From assembly GCF_030518195.1 (NCBI RefSeq), contig NZ_JAULSC010000018.1, positions 1-64,000 of the forward strand: DNA of 64,000 bases, in the 5' to 3' direction. This document shows, one piece after another, positions 1-9,300 of the stretch. The position numbers and the translations under genes were made by a program. The first letter of the stretch is position 1. Every line of letters begins with the position of its first letter. This DNA is from Nocardioides cremeus. Lineage in GTDB: Bacteria; Actinomycetota; Actinomycetes; Propionibacteriales; Nocardioidaceae. Under the pieces are notes generated by a model. That model saw nothing but the letters and a program-made list of their open reading frames with translations, was not told the DNA's origin and did no database searches.

Positions 1-231
1 GCCGAGACCCAGTGAGCACCACGCTCGCCGTACGCCATGGGGTCACCGGGTCTCGGCGTCGCTCGAGCCTCCGGCCCTCGCTGCTCGACCAACGACCCCC
101 GTTGGTCGAGCAGCGACGAGCGCCAGCGAGGAACGTCGCCGAGACCCAGTGAGCACCACGCTCGCCGTACGCCATGGGGTCACCGGGTCTCGGCGTCGCT
201 CGGGCCTTTGACCCTCGCTGCTCGACCAACG
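1..231. repeat. Direct repeat pair with a 16-bp hairpin
   Basis: A segment of about 94 bases at 1-94 recurs at 138-231 with only a few differences, near positions 65-75 of the copy. Between the copies, 78-93 and 101-116 form a perfect 16-bp stem (core GTTGGTCGAGCAGC) around a 7-base C-rich loop; the second copy ends after the left arm only. I see no gene in 1-239. From memory, related GTTGGTCGAGCAGCGACGAG elements are scattered through Nocardioidaceae genomes, so this is probably a dispersed REP-like element. It lies just 3' of the leftward SRPBCC gene and could act as a transcript end. Confidence 0.8.
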
Positions 232-239
232 GCAGCGGG

Positions 240-749
240 TCAGGAGGCGAGGGTGTCGCGCATCCGCTCGAGGGTGCGCTGCATGCCGGCCCGCAGCTCG
301 TCGGTGAAGGCGGGGACGCCGCCGAAGGCGACCTTGGTCAGGCCCAGCGAGAGCGGGGAGACGCCCTCGGGGGTCTCGCGCCGGTGCACGATGCGGGTGC
401 GGGTGCCGCCGTCGAGCGGCTCGAGGGTGAAGGACCACACGGTGCGGTTCTCGACGACCCGGAAGGCCACCTCGCGGTGCGGCTCGTAGCGCACCACCTT
501 GGCCTGGGTGGGCCAGTGCATCCAGCCGCGGTGGTTGAGGTTGACCATCCGGCTGCCGAGGCGCACCGCGCCGCCGGGCACGAAGGTGCGCCGCACCTGC
601 GGGCTCCACTCCGGCATCCGGCGCACGTCGCTGACCAGGGCCCAGGTCTGGGCCGGGGTCGCGTCGACCTCGATCTCGGCGTGGAGGTCGGTGCTGGACT
701 CGGTGCTGGACCCGGTGCTGGAGGAGTCGGGGCTGGGTGCGGTCGTCAT
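240..749 (-). CDS. SRPBCC (START-like) family protein
   Basis: This 169-residue protein has the SRPBCC/polyketide-cyclase pattern. After about 25 Ser/Thr/Asp-rich residues comes an opening strand (EIEVDATPAQTWALVSDV), a W-S-P stretch after the first helix (MPEWSPQV), and a final amphipathic helix (ELRAGMQRTLERMRDTL). Such folds form a hydrophobic cavity that binds lipids or other small molecules; the ligand cannot be told from sequence. No signal peptide or membrane segment is present, so it is likely cytosolic. It starts at ATG 749, 34 bases after the stop of cca on the same strand, so the two are probably cotranscribed. The family is clear, the function unknown. Confidence 0.75.
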   Translation of the reverse strand: MTTAPSPDSSSTGSSTESSTDLHAEIEVDATPAQTWALVSDVRRMPEWSPQVRRTFVPGGAVRLGSRMVNLNHRGWMHWPTQAKVVRYEPHREVAFRVVENRTVWSFTLEPLDGGTRTRIVHRRETPEGVSPLSLGLTKVAFGGVPAFTDELRAGMQRTLERMRDTLAS

Positions 750-783
750 GGCCGTGACCGTACCGCCGGTATGCCGGCCCCGG

Positions 784-2199
784 CTAGCGCCGCGCCCACC
801 AGGCGAGCAGCTCCTCGCGGGCCCGCTCCTCGCCCAGCGGCCCTTCGTCCATCCGCAGCTCGAGCAGGTGCCGGTAGGCCTCGCCGACCTCGCGGCCCGG
901 GCCGACGCCGAGGATCTCCATGATCTGGTTGCCGTCGAGGTCGGGGCGCATCGCGCCCAGCTCCTCGGCCTCGGCCAGCCGCTCGATGCGCGCCTCGAGG
1001 TCGTCGTAGGTGCGAGCCAGCCGCTCGGCCTTGCGCCGGTTGCGGGTGGTGGAGTCGGCCCGGGTCAGCACGTGCAGGCGGGTCAGCTGGTCACCGGCGT
1101 CGCGGACGTAGCGGCGCACCGCCGAGTCGGTCCACTCCCCGCTGCCGTAGCCGTGGAAGCGCAGGTGCAGCTCGACCAGGGCGCTGACCGCGTCGATGTC
1201 GTCGTTGGAGAAGCGCAGCGCCTTCATCCGCTTGCGGGTGAGCTTGGCGCCCACCACGTCGTGGTGGTGGAAGGTGACCGTGCCGTCGTCGAGGAAGCGC
1301 CGGGTGCGGGGCTTGCCGACGTCGTGCATCAGCGCCGCCAGGCGGGAGACCAGGTCGGGTCCGCCGAAGCGCTCCTGCTCCTGGTCGATCGCCTGCTCCA
1401 GCACCGTCAGGGTGTGCTCGTAGACGTCCTTGTGACGGTGGTGCTCGTCGCGCTCGAGCGCGAGGGCCGGCAGCTCGGGCAGCACCAGCTCGGCGAGGCC
1501 GGTGTCGACCAGCAGCGTGAGCCCGCGCCGGGGGTAGGCCCCCATCACCAGCTTGACCAGCTCGTCGCGCACCCGCTCGGCGGAGATGATCTCGATGCGC
1601 TCGGCCATCGCGGTCATCGCCGCCACCACCGACTCGTCGACCTCGAAGCCGAGCTGGGCGGCGAAGCGCGCGGCACGCATCATCCGCAGCGGGTCGTCGG
1701 AGAAGGAGTCCTCGGGGGTGCCGGGGGTGCGCAGCACCCGGTGGGCCAGGTCGAGCACGCCGCCGTAGGGATCCTCGACCTCGCGGCCGGGCAGCCGCAC
1801 CGCCATCGCGTTGACGGTGAAGTCGCGCCGGCCCAGGTCACCGGCCAGGGTGTCGCCGAAGGCGACGTCGGGGTTGCGCGAGGACGGGTCGTAGGACTCC
1901 GAGCGGTAGGTCGTGATCTCGACCTGCCACTCGCCCTTGCGGCAGCCGATGGTGCCGAAGTCGCGGCCCATGTCCCACATCGCGTCGGCCCAGCCCTTGA
2001 GCAGCCGCTCGGTCTGCTCCGGGCGCGCCGAGGTCGTCAGGTCGAGGTCGTTGTGGTGGCGGCCCAGCATCGCGTCGCGGACCGGACCGCCGACCAGGGC
2101 GATCTCGTGGCCGGCTTCGGTGAAGCGTCGACCGAGCTCGTCGATGACGGGGGCGATGCGGTCGAGCTCGGCGGCGACCGATCGCTGCACCTCGACCAT
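784..2199 (-). CDS. cca: CCA tRNA nucleotidyltransferase
   Basis: Adds or repairs the 3'-terminal CCA of tRNAs using CTP and ATP. The 471-residue protein carries the class II nucleotidyltransferase signature near residue 40 (LVGGPVRDAMLG, then the metal-binding D-L-D-L-T), a central tRNA-head and body region, and an HD-type motif (LMHDVGKPRTRR) near residue 300, the usual actinobacterial architecture. An upstream ATG (2289) is open, but it would run through the divergent promoter region and into the next gene; ATG 2199 gives the normal MVEVQRSV start. The three tRNAs in this window already encode CCA, so a repair role is likely. Divergent from the DUF6049-murJ operon, as in many actinobacteria. 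Confidence 0.92.
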   Translation of the reverse strand: MVEVQRSVAAELDRIAPVIDELGRRFTEAGHEIALVGGPVRDAMLGRHHNDLDLTTSARPEQTERLLKGWADAMWDMGRDFGTIGCRKGEWQVEITTYRSESYDPSSRNPDVAFGDTLAGDLGRRDFTVNAMAVRLPGREVEDPYGGVLDLAHRVLRTPGTPEDSFSDDPLRMMRAARFAAQLGFEVDESVVAAMTAMAERIEIISAERVRDELVKLVMGAYPRRGLTLLVDTGLAELVLPELPALALERDEHHRHKDVYEHTLTVLEQAIDQEQERFGGPDLVSRLAALMHDVGKPRTRRFLDDGTVTFHHHDVVGAKLTRKRMKALRFSNDDIDAVSALVELHLRFHGYGSGEWTDSAVRRYVRDAGDQLTRLHVLTRADSTTRNRRKAERLARTYDDLEARIERLAEAEELGAMRPDLDGNQIMEILGVGPGREVGEAYRHLLELRMDEGPLGEERAREELLAWWARR

Positions 2200-2270
2200 G
2201 CTGAGGGGGGCGGGCTCGTCGTGGGGCACGGGCCGACAGTCTAGGTGCCGCCCCCCACTACAGTCGGGGC

Positions 2271-4637
2271 GTGGTCCTCCCCCGCTCACTGCGCCCTGCC
2301 CCCGGGGCCCGGCACGGTCGACGCGGGCGTGCCGGACGCCTGGTGGCCGGCGGTGTCGCGGGCGTCGTGGTGGCGATGAGCGCGGCCGGCGGCCTCGTCA
2401 CCCCGACCGGGGCGGCGTACGCCGCTGCCGGCGCTGCCGCCGAGGAGGACGGCCCGGAGCCGCTCAGCGTCACCATCGAGTCGCTGAGCCCCGGCGAGCT
2501 GCCCCGCTCGGGCCCGATCGAGGTCAGCGGCACCGTGACCAACGTCGACGACGAGACCTGGACCACCGTCAACCTCTACCCCTTCCTCGGCGACACCGCG
2601 ATGACCACGCCCGCCGAGCTGAGCCGGGCGCGCCGGACCCCGGTGCGCGACTTCGTCGGAGCCCGGGTCACCGACCCCGGCCCGTACGCGACCATCGAGG
2701 CCCTCGAGCCCGGCGAGTCGGCCGACTACTCCTTCACCGTGGCCCGGTCGCGCCTCGACGTCGACGAGCGCGGCGTCTACTGGTTCGGGGTGCACGCGCT
2801 GGGCCAGGACGCCGTCGGCCGCGACCTCAACGCCGACGGCCGGGCCCGCACGTTCCTGCCCTGGGTGGGGGCCGAGCAGCGCAGCCTGCCGGTCTCGGTG
2901 GTGCTGCCGCTGCGCAAGCGGGTGCTCCACGACGCGCAGGGGCGGGTCACCGGCCTCGAGTCGTGGGCCCGGGCTCTGGCCCCGGGCGGGACCCTCGCCG
3001 AGGTCGTCGAGCTAGGGGCCGCCGCCGACGACGCCTCCTTGACCTGGCTGGTCGACCCCGCTGTGGTGGACGCGGCCGGTCGCCTGGCCGCCGGCAACCC
3101 GCCGCGCTCCCTCGAGCCGACCATCGACCCGGGCACGCCCGGTGCCCCCGACGCCGACGGGACGGGACAAAGCGGCTCGCCGGGCCCGGACGACTCCTCG
3201 ACGGCGCCCGGCACTGGCACGCCCTCCGAGGAGCCCGGCCCTCCCGCGCCGGACCCGACCGGCAGCACCGTGCCCCCGCGCCTCGACGAGGAGGCCCTCT
3301 CCGAGCTGGATCCCGCGACCGAGCAGCTGGCGCGCGACGCCGCCGACTGGCTCGACGCCCTCACCGCGGCCGCGGGGCCGGGCACCCAGGTGCTCGCGCT
3401 GCCGTACGGCGACCTCGACGTCGCCGCCGCCGCGCGCCTCTCCCCCGAGCTCTACCGCTCGGCCCGTCGTCGCTCCGGCTCGGAGCTGGAGGGAGTCGAC
3501 CGCAGCACCGGCCCGGCGCTCTCCTCCCCCCTGGGCTTCCTGCCGCCGGAGACGCTGGCCGAGGCCCGTGCGGACGAGACGATCCTGCTCACCGACCGGA
3601 TGCTCGACGGCCAGCGGGCCGTCGACCCGCTGCCCACCGTGATCTCGGTGGGGAACCGCACCGTGGTGCTGTCGTCCTCGGGCGCCGTCGACGGCGGGCC
3701 GGGCCCGGGTGAGCGGCTCTCGACGCTCGCGCTGCGCCAGCGCACGCTCAGCGAGGCCGCCGTGCGGCTCCTCGACACCGGCCGCCGCTCCCCGCTGGTG
3801 CTGACCCTCCCGCTGGGCTGGGTGCCCGACGGCGACGGCGCCGCCTTCTTCGACGGCCTCGGCACCTCCTGGGTCGACCTCGACACGGTCGCCGAGGCGA
3901 CGGCCGGACGCCGCCCCCAGCCGGTCGACCCCGACGAGCTGAGGTACCCCGACAGCCAGCTCGAGGCCGAGCTCGGACCCACCGACCTCGCCGCCGTCAC
4001 CGAGCTCGTCGAGGCCGGCCAGCACCTGCAGGACCTGCTCACCTTCAACGACCGCATCGGCTCGGTGGTCTCGGCGACCGCCTACCCCACCGCCTCGTTC
4101 CTGACCCGGCCCGCGCGGGCCGCCGCCCTGCGCTCGGCCGCGGCCGCGACCGAGGACGTGCGCGACCTGCTCGGCTCGGTCGAGGTCAGCGCGCCCCCGG
4201 GCGTGACCCTGTCGAGCGCCAGCGGACGGCTGCCGGCGACGATCACCAACAACCTCGACCAGACCGTGACGGTGCGCCTCGACGCCCGCTCCGACCAGCC
4301 GATGACCCTGCGGGTCCCCGAGAGCATCGAGATCGGCCCCGAGAGCTCGACCACGGTGCTGCTCAACGCCACCACCGAGCAGCAGGGCGTGCACAACGTG
4401 ACCCTGGTGCTCACCGACGTCAACGACGTGCCGCTCGGCGACGTCGACGTGGTGCCGATCCGTGCGGCCCAGGTGAGCCGGGTGATCTGGCTGATCATGG
4501 GCGCCGGGGCGGCGCTGCTGCTGGGCGCCATCGTGGTCCGGCTCGTACGCCGCGTGCGCGCGGCCCGCGCCTCCTCCCACGACCAGCCCGACCAGCCCGA
4601 CGCCGACCGGCCCGACGCGACCCAGGAGCAGGCGTGA
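2271..4637 (+). CDS. DUF6049 family secreted/membrane protein
   Basis: A 788-residue protein of unknown function that regularly precedes murJ in actinobacteria. An Arg-rich N-terminus followed by a hydrophobic stretch (about 24-50) acts as signal or anchor. The bulk is a large extracytoplasmic region with a Pro/Gly/Asp-rich linker around residues 285-330, and one transmembrane helix (VIWLIMGAGAALLLGAIVV) lies near 740-760 before a short charged cytoplasmic tail. It begins at GTG 2271, about 70 bases from the divergent cca start, and its stop overlaps the murJ start by 4 bases (GTGA), implying translational coupling. Operon and topology suggest a cell-envelope role beside lipid II export. The N-terminal boundary is the least certain part. 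Confidence 0.8.
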   Translation: MVLPRSLRPAPGARHGRRGRAGRLVAGGVAGVVVAMSAAGGLVTPTGAAYAAAGAAAEEDGPEPLSVTIESLSPGELPRSGPIEVSGTVTNVDDETWTTVNLYPFLGDTAMTTPAELSRARRTPVRDFVGARVTDPGPYATIEALEPGESADYSFTVARSRLDVDERGVYWFGVHALGQDAVGRDLNADGRARTFLPWVGAEQRSLPVSVVLPLRKRVLHDAQGRVTGLESWARALAPGGTLAEVVELGAAADDASLTWLVDPAVVDAAGRLAAGNPPRSLEPTIDPGTPGAPDADGTGQSGSPGPDDSSTAPGTGTPSEEPGPPAPDPTGSTVPPRLDEEALSELDPATEQLARDAADWLDALTAAAGPGTQVLALPYGDLDVAAAARLSPELYRSARRRSGSELEGVDRSTGPALSSPLGFLPPETLAEARADETILLTDRMLDGQRAVDPLPTVISVGNRTVVLSSSGAVDGGPGPGERLSTLALRQRTLSEAAVRLLDTGRRSPLVLTLPLGWVPDGDGAAFFDGLGTSWVDLDTVAEATAGRRPQPVDPDELRYPDSQLEAELGPTDLAAVTELVEAGQHLQDLLTFNDRIGSVVSATAYPTASFLTRPARAAALRSAAAATEDVRDLLGSVEVSAPPGVTLSSASGRLPATITNNLDQTVTVRLDARSDQPMTLRVPESIEIGPESSTTVLLNATTEQQGVHNVTLVLTDVNDVPLGDVDVVPIRAAQVSRVIWLIMGAGAALLLGAIVVRLVRRVRAARASSHDQPDQPDADRPDATQEQA

Positions 4638-6286
4638 GCACCAGCACCGACGAGGAGCGCTCCAGCATCCTCGGCTCGTCGGCCGTGATGGCCGCGGGCA
4701 CCACGTTCTCGCGCCTCAGCGGCTTCATCCGGGCCTCGCTGCTGGCCGCGGCGCTGGGCAACCTGCTGCACGCCGACGCGTTCAACATCGCCAACACGAT
4801 CCCGAACATGCTCTACATCCTGCTGGCCGGCGGCGTGTTCAACGCGGTGCTGGTCCCTCAGCTGGTGCGGGCGCTGCAGCACGACGACGACGGGGGCGAG
4901 GCCTACACCAACCGGATCGTGACGTTGGCCGGGCTCTTCCTGGCCGCGGTGACGGTGCTGCTGGTCGTGGCCGCCCCCCTGGTGGTGGGCCTCTACACGA
5001 CCGACTGGCCGCCGGAGGTGCGCGAGTCGACCATCGACTTCGCCCGCTACTGCCTGCCGCAGGTCTTCTTCTACGGCATGTTCGTGCTGGTCGGGCAGAT
5101 CCTCAACGCTCGCGGCACCTTCGGCCCGATGATGTGGGCGCCGATCGCCAACAACGTCGTGGCCGTGGCCACCCTCGTGGTCTACCTGCTCGTCTTCGGC
5201 GCCGCCCGCGAGTCCGAGCGCTTCGCCGGGTTCAGCGCCTCCGAGGAGCTGCTGCTGGGCCTGGGCTCGACCGCGGGCATCGTGCTCCAGCTGCTGGTGC
5301 TGCTCCCGTTCCTGCGCCGCGCCGGCTTCCGGTTCGCGCCGCGCTTCGACTTCCGCGGCACCGGCCTGGGCCACACCCTGCGCCTGGGCGGCTGGACGGT
5401 CGGCTTCGTGGTCGTCAACCAGGCGGCGTACACGGTCGTGATCAACCTGGCCTCGACCGGCACGGCCGGCGGCGACCCCGACGGCACCGGCGCGACGATC
5501 TACTCGGCCGCGTTCCTCATCGTGATGGTGCCGCACTCGATCATCACGGTCTCGCTGGCCACCGCGATCCTGCCGCGGCTCTCGGCCCGCGCCGCCGGCA
5601 ACGACCTGCGGGCGCTGGGCGAGACGCTCTCGTCGACGCTGCGCACCGCGCTGGCGGTGATCGTGCCGTTCGCGGCCCTGCTGCCGCTGCTGGCCCCCGA
5701 CCTGCCCCGCATCCTGTTCGGCTACGGCGCGGCGGCCGACACCGTGGGCAACTACGTGCCGACGCTGGCGCTCTTCGGGCCCGGCCTGGTCTTCTTCACC
5801 GTGCACTACGTGGTGCTGCGCGGCTTCTACTCCCTCGAGCAGACTCGCACCGTCTTCCTCGTCCAGTGCGCCGTGGGGCTGACCAACGTCGGGGTCGCGC
5901 TGGCCCTGGTGCTCAACACCGGCCCCGCCGCGACCGCGCCCTCGCTCGTGCTGGCCTACGCGGCGGCGTACGCCGTCGGCTCGTTCGTCTCGTGGAGCGT
6001 GCTGTCGCGCCGGGTCGGCGGCCTCGGTGGTCGGGCCCTGCTGCGCTTCGCGGTGCGCACCCTGCTGGTGGTCGCCGTGAGCACCGCGGTGGCCGGGCTG
6101 GTGGCCTGGGCGCTGCACCAGGTCGGCCCCGAGGAGAGCCGGGCGATGGCCGGGCTGCGGGTGGCGGTCGTCGGCGCCGTCGACGTGGCGCTCTTCCTGG
6201 TGCTGGCCCGGCTGGTGCGCCTGAGCGAGGTCACCGACGTGCTGCGCACGCTCACCCGACGCGTCCCCGCCCCGCAGCGCGACTGA
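4634..6286 (+). CDS. murJ: Lipid II flippase MurJ (MviN)
   Basis: A polytopic membrane protein of 550 residues that should flip lipid II, the peptidoglycan precursor, across the cytoplasmic membrane. The MOP-superfamily signature is present near the N-terminus (AAGTTFSRLSGFIRASLLAA, with LGN-ADAFNIANTIPN after it), and about 14 hydrophobic segments follow. It ends after the membrane core (RRVPAPQRD). In M. tuberculosis MviN, by contrast, the same polypeptide continues into a pseudokinase and an extracellular domain; here those are encoded by the next gene. Starts at GTG 4634, coupled to the DUF6049 gene. Confidence 0.93.
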   Translation: MSTSTDEERSSILGSSAVMAAGTTFSRLSGFIRASLLAAALGNLLHADAFNIANTIPNMLYILLAGGVFNAVLVPQLVRALQHDDDGGEAYTNRIVTLAGLFLAAVTVLLVVAAPLVVGLYTTDWPPEVRESTIDFARYCLPQVFFYGMFVLVGQILNARGTFGPMMWAPIANNVVAVATLVVYLLVFGAARESERFAGFSASEELLLGLGSTAGIVLQLLVLLPFLRRAGFRFAPRFDFRGTGLGHTLRLGGWTVGFVVVNQAAYTVVINLASTGTAGGDPDGTGATIYSAAFLIVMVPHSIITVSLATAILPRLSARAAGNDLRALGETLSSTLRTALAVIVPFAALLPLLAPDLPRILFGYGAAADTVGNYVPTLALFGPGLVFFTVHYVVLRGFYSLEQTRTVFLVQCAVGLTNVGVALALVLNTGPAATAPSLVLAYAAAYAVGSFVSWSVLSRRVGGLGGRALLRFAVRTLLVVAVSTAVAGLVAWALHQVGPEESRAMAGLRVAVVGAVDVALFLVLARLVRLSEVTDVLRTLTRRVPAPQRD

Positions 6287-6340
6287 CCCCCCTACGATGG
6301 CCGGAAGTCCTTGACCCGCCGAGTCCCGCGAAGGAGCGCA

Positions 6341-8434
6341 GTGCCCCACTCGATCCGGCCCGGTGACCTGCTGGCCGGCCGGTACCGCCTCGTCGACCTG
6401 CTCAGCGAGAGCGGGAGCGGGCGGTTCTGGCGTGCCCACGACCGGATCCTCGAGCGGCACGTGGCGCTGCACGTGATCGCCGCCGACGACCCGCGCTCCG
6501 AGGGGCTGCTGCGAGCCGCCCGCCGCTCGGCGACGGTGCTCGACCCGCACATCCTGCGGGTCCTCGACGCCGAGGAGGTCGACGGCCTCTGCTACGTCGT
6601 CAACGAGTGGGGCACCGGCACCTCCCTCGACATCATGCTCGGCGCCGGCGGGGTGCTCTCGCCGCGGCGCGCGGCCTGGATCGTGGCCGAGGTGGGGGCG
6701 GCCGCGACCGTCGCGCACGGCGCCGGCGTCGCCCACGGGCGGCTGAACCCCGAGAACGTCCTGGTCGACCTGCACGGCTCGATCCGGGTCATCGGCTGGT
6801 GCGTCGACGCCGCGCTGCACGGCAACCCCGACCCCCGCGTCGAGGACGACGTCGACGACCTGGCCGGCCTGCTCTACGCCGCCCTGACCGGCCGCTGGGC
6901 CGGGGCCTCGGACTCCGCGGTGCCCTCCGCGCCCCGCGAGCACGGGCGGGTGCTGCGCCCGCGCCAGGTGCGCGCCGGCATCCCGCGCCCGCTCGACGTG
7001 CTCTGCGACGAGGTCCTCGACCTGTCCGGGCGGGGCCGCGGGCTGCGGGCCCCCGAGTCGGCGCGCGGCCTGACCGCGGCGCTCGAGGACTTCGTCGGCG
7101 ACCCGGCGGGGATCCCCGAGTCGCTCGTCGAGCGGCTGGTCTCGCGCGGCAGCGGGCCGGTGCGGTTCAGCGCCGTGCCCGAGCTCGGGCTGCGCCCGGC
7201 CGACGAGCCCGAGGTCGAGCCCACCCGCGTCGTGCGCGCCGAGGACCTCCCCCGCGACGAGCCGACGACCGCGGTGCCCGACGACCCGACCGTCGCGGTG
7301 CCGCTCGGCGAGGCGCCCGCACCCGATCCCGACCCCGATCCCGAGCCGACGCAGGCGCAGCCGGACGAGCCGACGCAGGTGACCGCGCTCGACCCCGACT
7401 CCGAAGCCGACCCCGAGCCCGACCCCGATGCCGGGGCCGAGCCGGGCCCGGCCGCCTCCGACATCGACCGGCCCACCGAGGCCGCACTGCCGTCCTTCAG
7501 CGACCCCGAGGACCCCGAGGACCGGGACGGCCGGGAGGGCCGCAGCCAGCGCCCGGTGCCCGGGCCCCCGCCGCCGCCGCTGGAGGAGCCCGCCGCCCGA
7601 CCCCTCTTCGCCCCCGAGCCCCCCGACGGCGCCCCGGCGCGGCGCCCCCGCCCGGGGGCCGCGTCCTCCACCGGCGCCGGCGACTACTGGCCGTGGGACA
7701 CCGGTACCGGTCACGGCACGGGTCACGCCGGCGCGGACACGGGCACGGGTGCCTTCGGGTCGATGACCCACACCGGCAGCGGCGTCCTCGACGAGGGCGT
7801 CGGTGTCGACGACGACCAGGTGCCCGGCCGCAGCACCTTCCGGCTGGCCGCGCTGCTGCTGGCCGGGGTGCTGCTGGTGGTCGCGGTGGCCGTGGCCTTC
7901 AACCTCGGCCGCGGCCGCACCCCGCTGGGCAGCGTCCCCGAGGACGAGGCGTCCTCGACCCCCAGCTCGTCGGCATCCGCCTCGGCGACCCCGGAGCCCC
8001 TGACGGGCCTCAGCGCCACCGACCTCGACCCCCAGGCGGAACCGCCCGAGGAGAACCCCGAGCTCACCGGCAACGCCGTCGACGGCGACCCCGCCACCAG
8101 CTGGCGGACCAACACCTACAACCAGGACCTCGGCCCCGCCGGCCTCAAGACGGGCGTCGGCCTCGTCGTCGACCTCGGCAGCCCCGCCGAGGTCCGCTCG
8201 GTCGAGCTCGACCTGGTCGGCGAGGGCTCCCAGGTCGAGCTCTACGTGACCGAGGAGGCACCCACGGCGGTGGCCGACCTCGAGCCGGTCGCCGACGTCA
8301 CCGCCGGCACCGCGGAGAGCATCGAGCTCGAGGAGGCCGTCGCGGGGCGCTACGTGACGATCTGGTTCACCTCGCTGCCCGACGTCGGCGACGGTTTCCG
8401 CGGCGAGGTCTCGGAGATCCGGGTGCTCGGGTGA
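6341..8434 (+). CDS. Membrane pseudokinase with C-terminal discoidin-like domain, MurJ partner
   Basis: Residues 1-260 have the serine/threonine kinase fold but no catalytic residues: the ATP-binding Lys position reads VALH (His44), the catalytic HRD is HGR (132-134, in AHGRLNPENV), and DFG is replaced by GWC (152-154). Next come a very acidic Pro/Asp/Glu-rich linker (about 280-480), one transmembrane helix (about 500-520) and an extracellular domain whose VDGDPATSWRT and VVDLG motifs resemble F5/8-type (discoidin) sugar-binding domains. The same modules form the C-terminal half of M. tuberculosis MviN, where PknB phosphorylates the pseudokinase and FhaA binds it; here they are a separate gene 54 bases after murJ. 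GTG 6341 was chosen for the AAGGAG 4 bases upstream; a TTG at 6311 lacks one. Confidence 0.85.
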   Translation: MPHSIRPGDLLAGRYRLVDLLSESGSGRFWRAHDRILERHVALHVIAADDPRSEGLLRAARRSATVLDPHILRVLDAEEVDGLCYVVNEWGTGTSLDIMLGAGGVLSPRRAAWIVAEVGAAATVAHGAGVAHGRLNPENVLVDLHGSIRVIGWCVDAALHGNPDPRVEDDVDDLAGLLYAALTGRWAGASDSAVPSAPREHGRVLRPRQVRAGIPRPLDVLCDEVLDLSGRGRGLRAPESARGLTAALEDFVGDPAGIPESLVERLVSRGSGPVRFSAVPELGLRPADEPEVEPTRVVRAEDLPRDEPTTAVPDDPTVAVPLGEAPAPDPDPDPEPTQAQPDEPTQVTALDPDSEADPEPDPDAGAEPGPAASDIDRPTEAALPSFSDPEDPEDRDGREGRSQRPVPGPPPPPLEEPAARPLFAPEPPDGAPARRPRPGAASSTGAGDYWPWDTGTGHGTGHAGADTGTGAFGSMTHTGSGVLDEGVGVDDDQVPGRSTFRLAALLLAGVLLVVAVAVAFNLGRGRTPLGSVPEDEASSTPSSSASASATPEPLTGLSATDLDPQAEPPEENPELTGNAVDGDPATSWRTNTYNQDLGPAGLKTGVGLVVDLGSPAEVRSVELDLVGEGSQVELYVTEEAPTAVADLEPVADVTAGTAESIELEEAVAGRYVTIWFTSLPDVGDGFRGEVSEIRVLG

Positions 8435-8441
8435 GCACACG

Positions 8442-9164
8442 ATGAGAGGTCACCGCCAGGACGAACGCCCGCTCGCCGAGCTCGACGACCGCGCCCTGCT
8501 GGCTGGCCACGTCGCCGGGCGCGAGGGCGCGTTCGGCGAGCTGTTCGGCCGGCACCGCGACCGGCTGTGGGCGGTGGCGCTGCGCACGACCGGCCAGCCC
8601 GAGGACGCCGCCGACGGCCTGCAGGACGCCATGGTCGCGGCCTACCGGCGCGCCGGCTCCTTCCGTGGCGACGCCGCGGTCACCACGTGGCTGCACCGCA
8701 TCGTCGTCAACGCCTGCCTCGACCGGCTGCGGGCCGCGCGCGTGCGGCGTACGGACCGGCTGCCCGACGACCTCGAGGAGTACGGCGACCGCGGCGACGC
8801 CCGCAGCGCGACCCCGGAGACCGAGGACCCGGCCGAGCAGTCGGTGCGCGCCGAGCGGCGCCGGGCCGTCCTCGACGCCCTGGGCCGGCTCAGCGCCGAG
8901 CAGCGCGCCGCGATCGTGCTGGTCGACATGGAGGGCTACCCCGTCGCCGAGGCGGCCCGCATCCTCGACGTCGCCGTGGGCACCGTGAAGTCGCGCTGCT
9001 CGCGCGGCCGGGCGAGGCTCGCGGAGCACCTAGCCGACCTCCTCGTCGACGACGAGACGACCCCGGGTGAGGAGCACCGCCCCCCGGCAGGGAACCCCGA
9101 CGGGCCGGCGCACGTCAGACCGGACGACCCGCGCGGACCACCCGCGTCGCCGTCCCGCCCCTGA
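8442..9164 (+). CDS. sigM: ECF RNA polymerase sigma factor, SigM-type
   Basis: A 240-residue group 4 sigma factor. Region 2 is at about 15-85 (HRDRLWAVALRTTGQPEDAADGLQ pattern, then AGSFRGDA and TWLHRIVVNACLDRLR), and region 4 with its helix-turn-helix at about 140-195 (LGRLSAEQRAAIVLVDMEGY, VAVGTVKSRCSRGRARL). A basic/Pro-rich tail of about 40 residues follows. The neighbourhood murJ - kinase - sigma - small membrane protein - trxB - trxA matches the M. tuberculosis sigM locus, supporting the name. It starts 7 bases after the pseudokinase stop and is probably cotranscribed with it. The downstream membrane protein is the likely anti-sigma factor. Confidence 0.85.
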   Translation: MRGHRQDERPLAELDDRALLAGHVAGREGAFGELFGRHRDRLWAVALRTTGQPEDAADGLQDAMVAAYRRAGSFRGDAAVTTWLHRIVVNACLDRLRAARVRRTDRLPDDLEEYGDRGDARSATPETEDPAEQSVRAERRRAVLDALGRLSAEQRAAIVLVDMEGYPVAEAARILDVAVGTVKSRCSRGRARLAEHLADLLVDDETTPGEEHRPPAGNPDGPAHVRPDDPRGPPASPSRP

Positions 9165-9300
9165 CCGCCCGCCCGTGAGGTGGCCGACCCCGGCCACCGG
9201 CAGCCGGGGGCCACGGGTGAGGATGGTCCGTCGGTCCCGGCACGGGCCCCGACCCCGCACCGCACGCACCCAGCCACTCCACGACGTCGAAGGAGGCGAG

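Noticed and set aside
784..2289. Longer cca start at 2289
   Set aside because: It would overlap the divergent DUF6049 gene and add a Gly/Pro-rich leader not expected for the family.
4082..8440. Minus-strand open frame of 1452 codons
   Set aside because: It lies antisense to DUF6049, murJ and the pseudokinase, has His/Gly/Arg-rich composition typical of high-GC shadow frames, and no recognisable domain.
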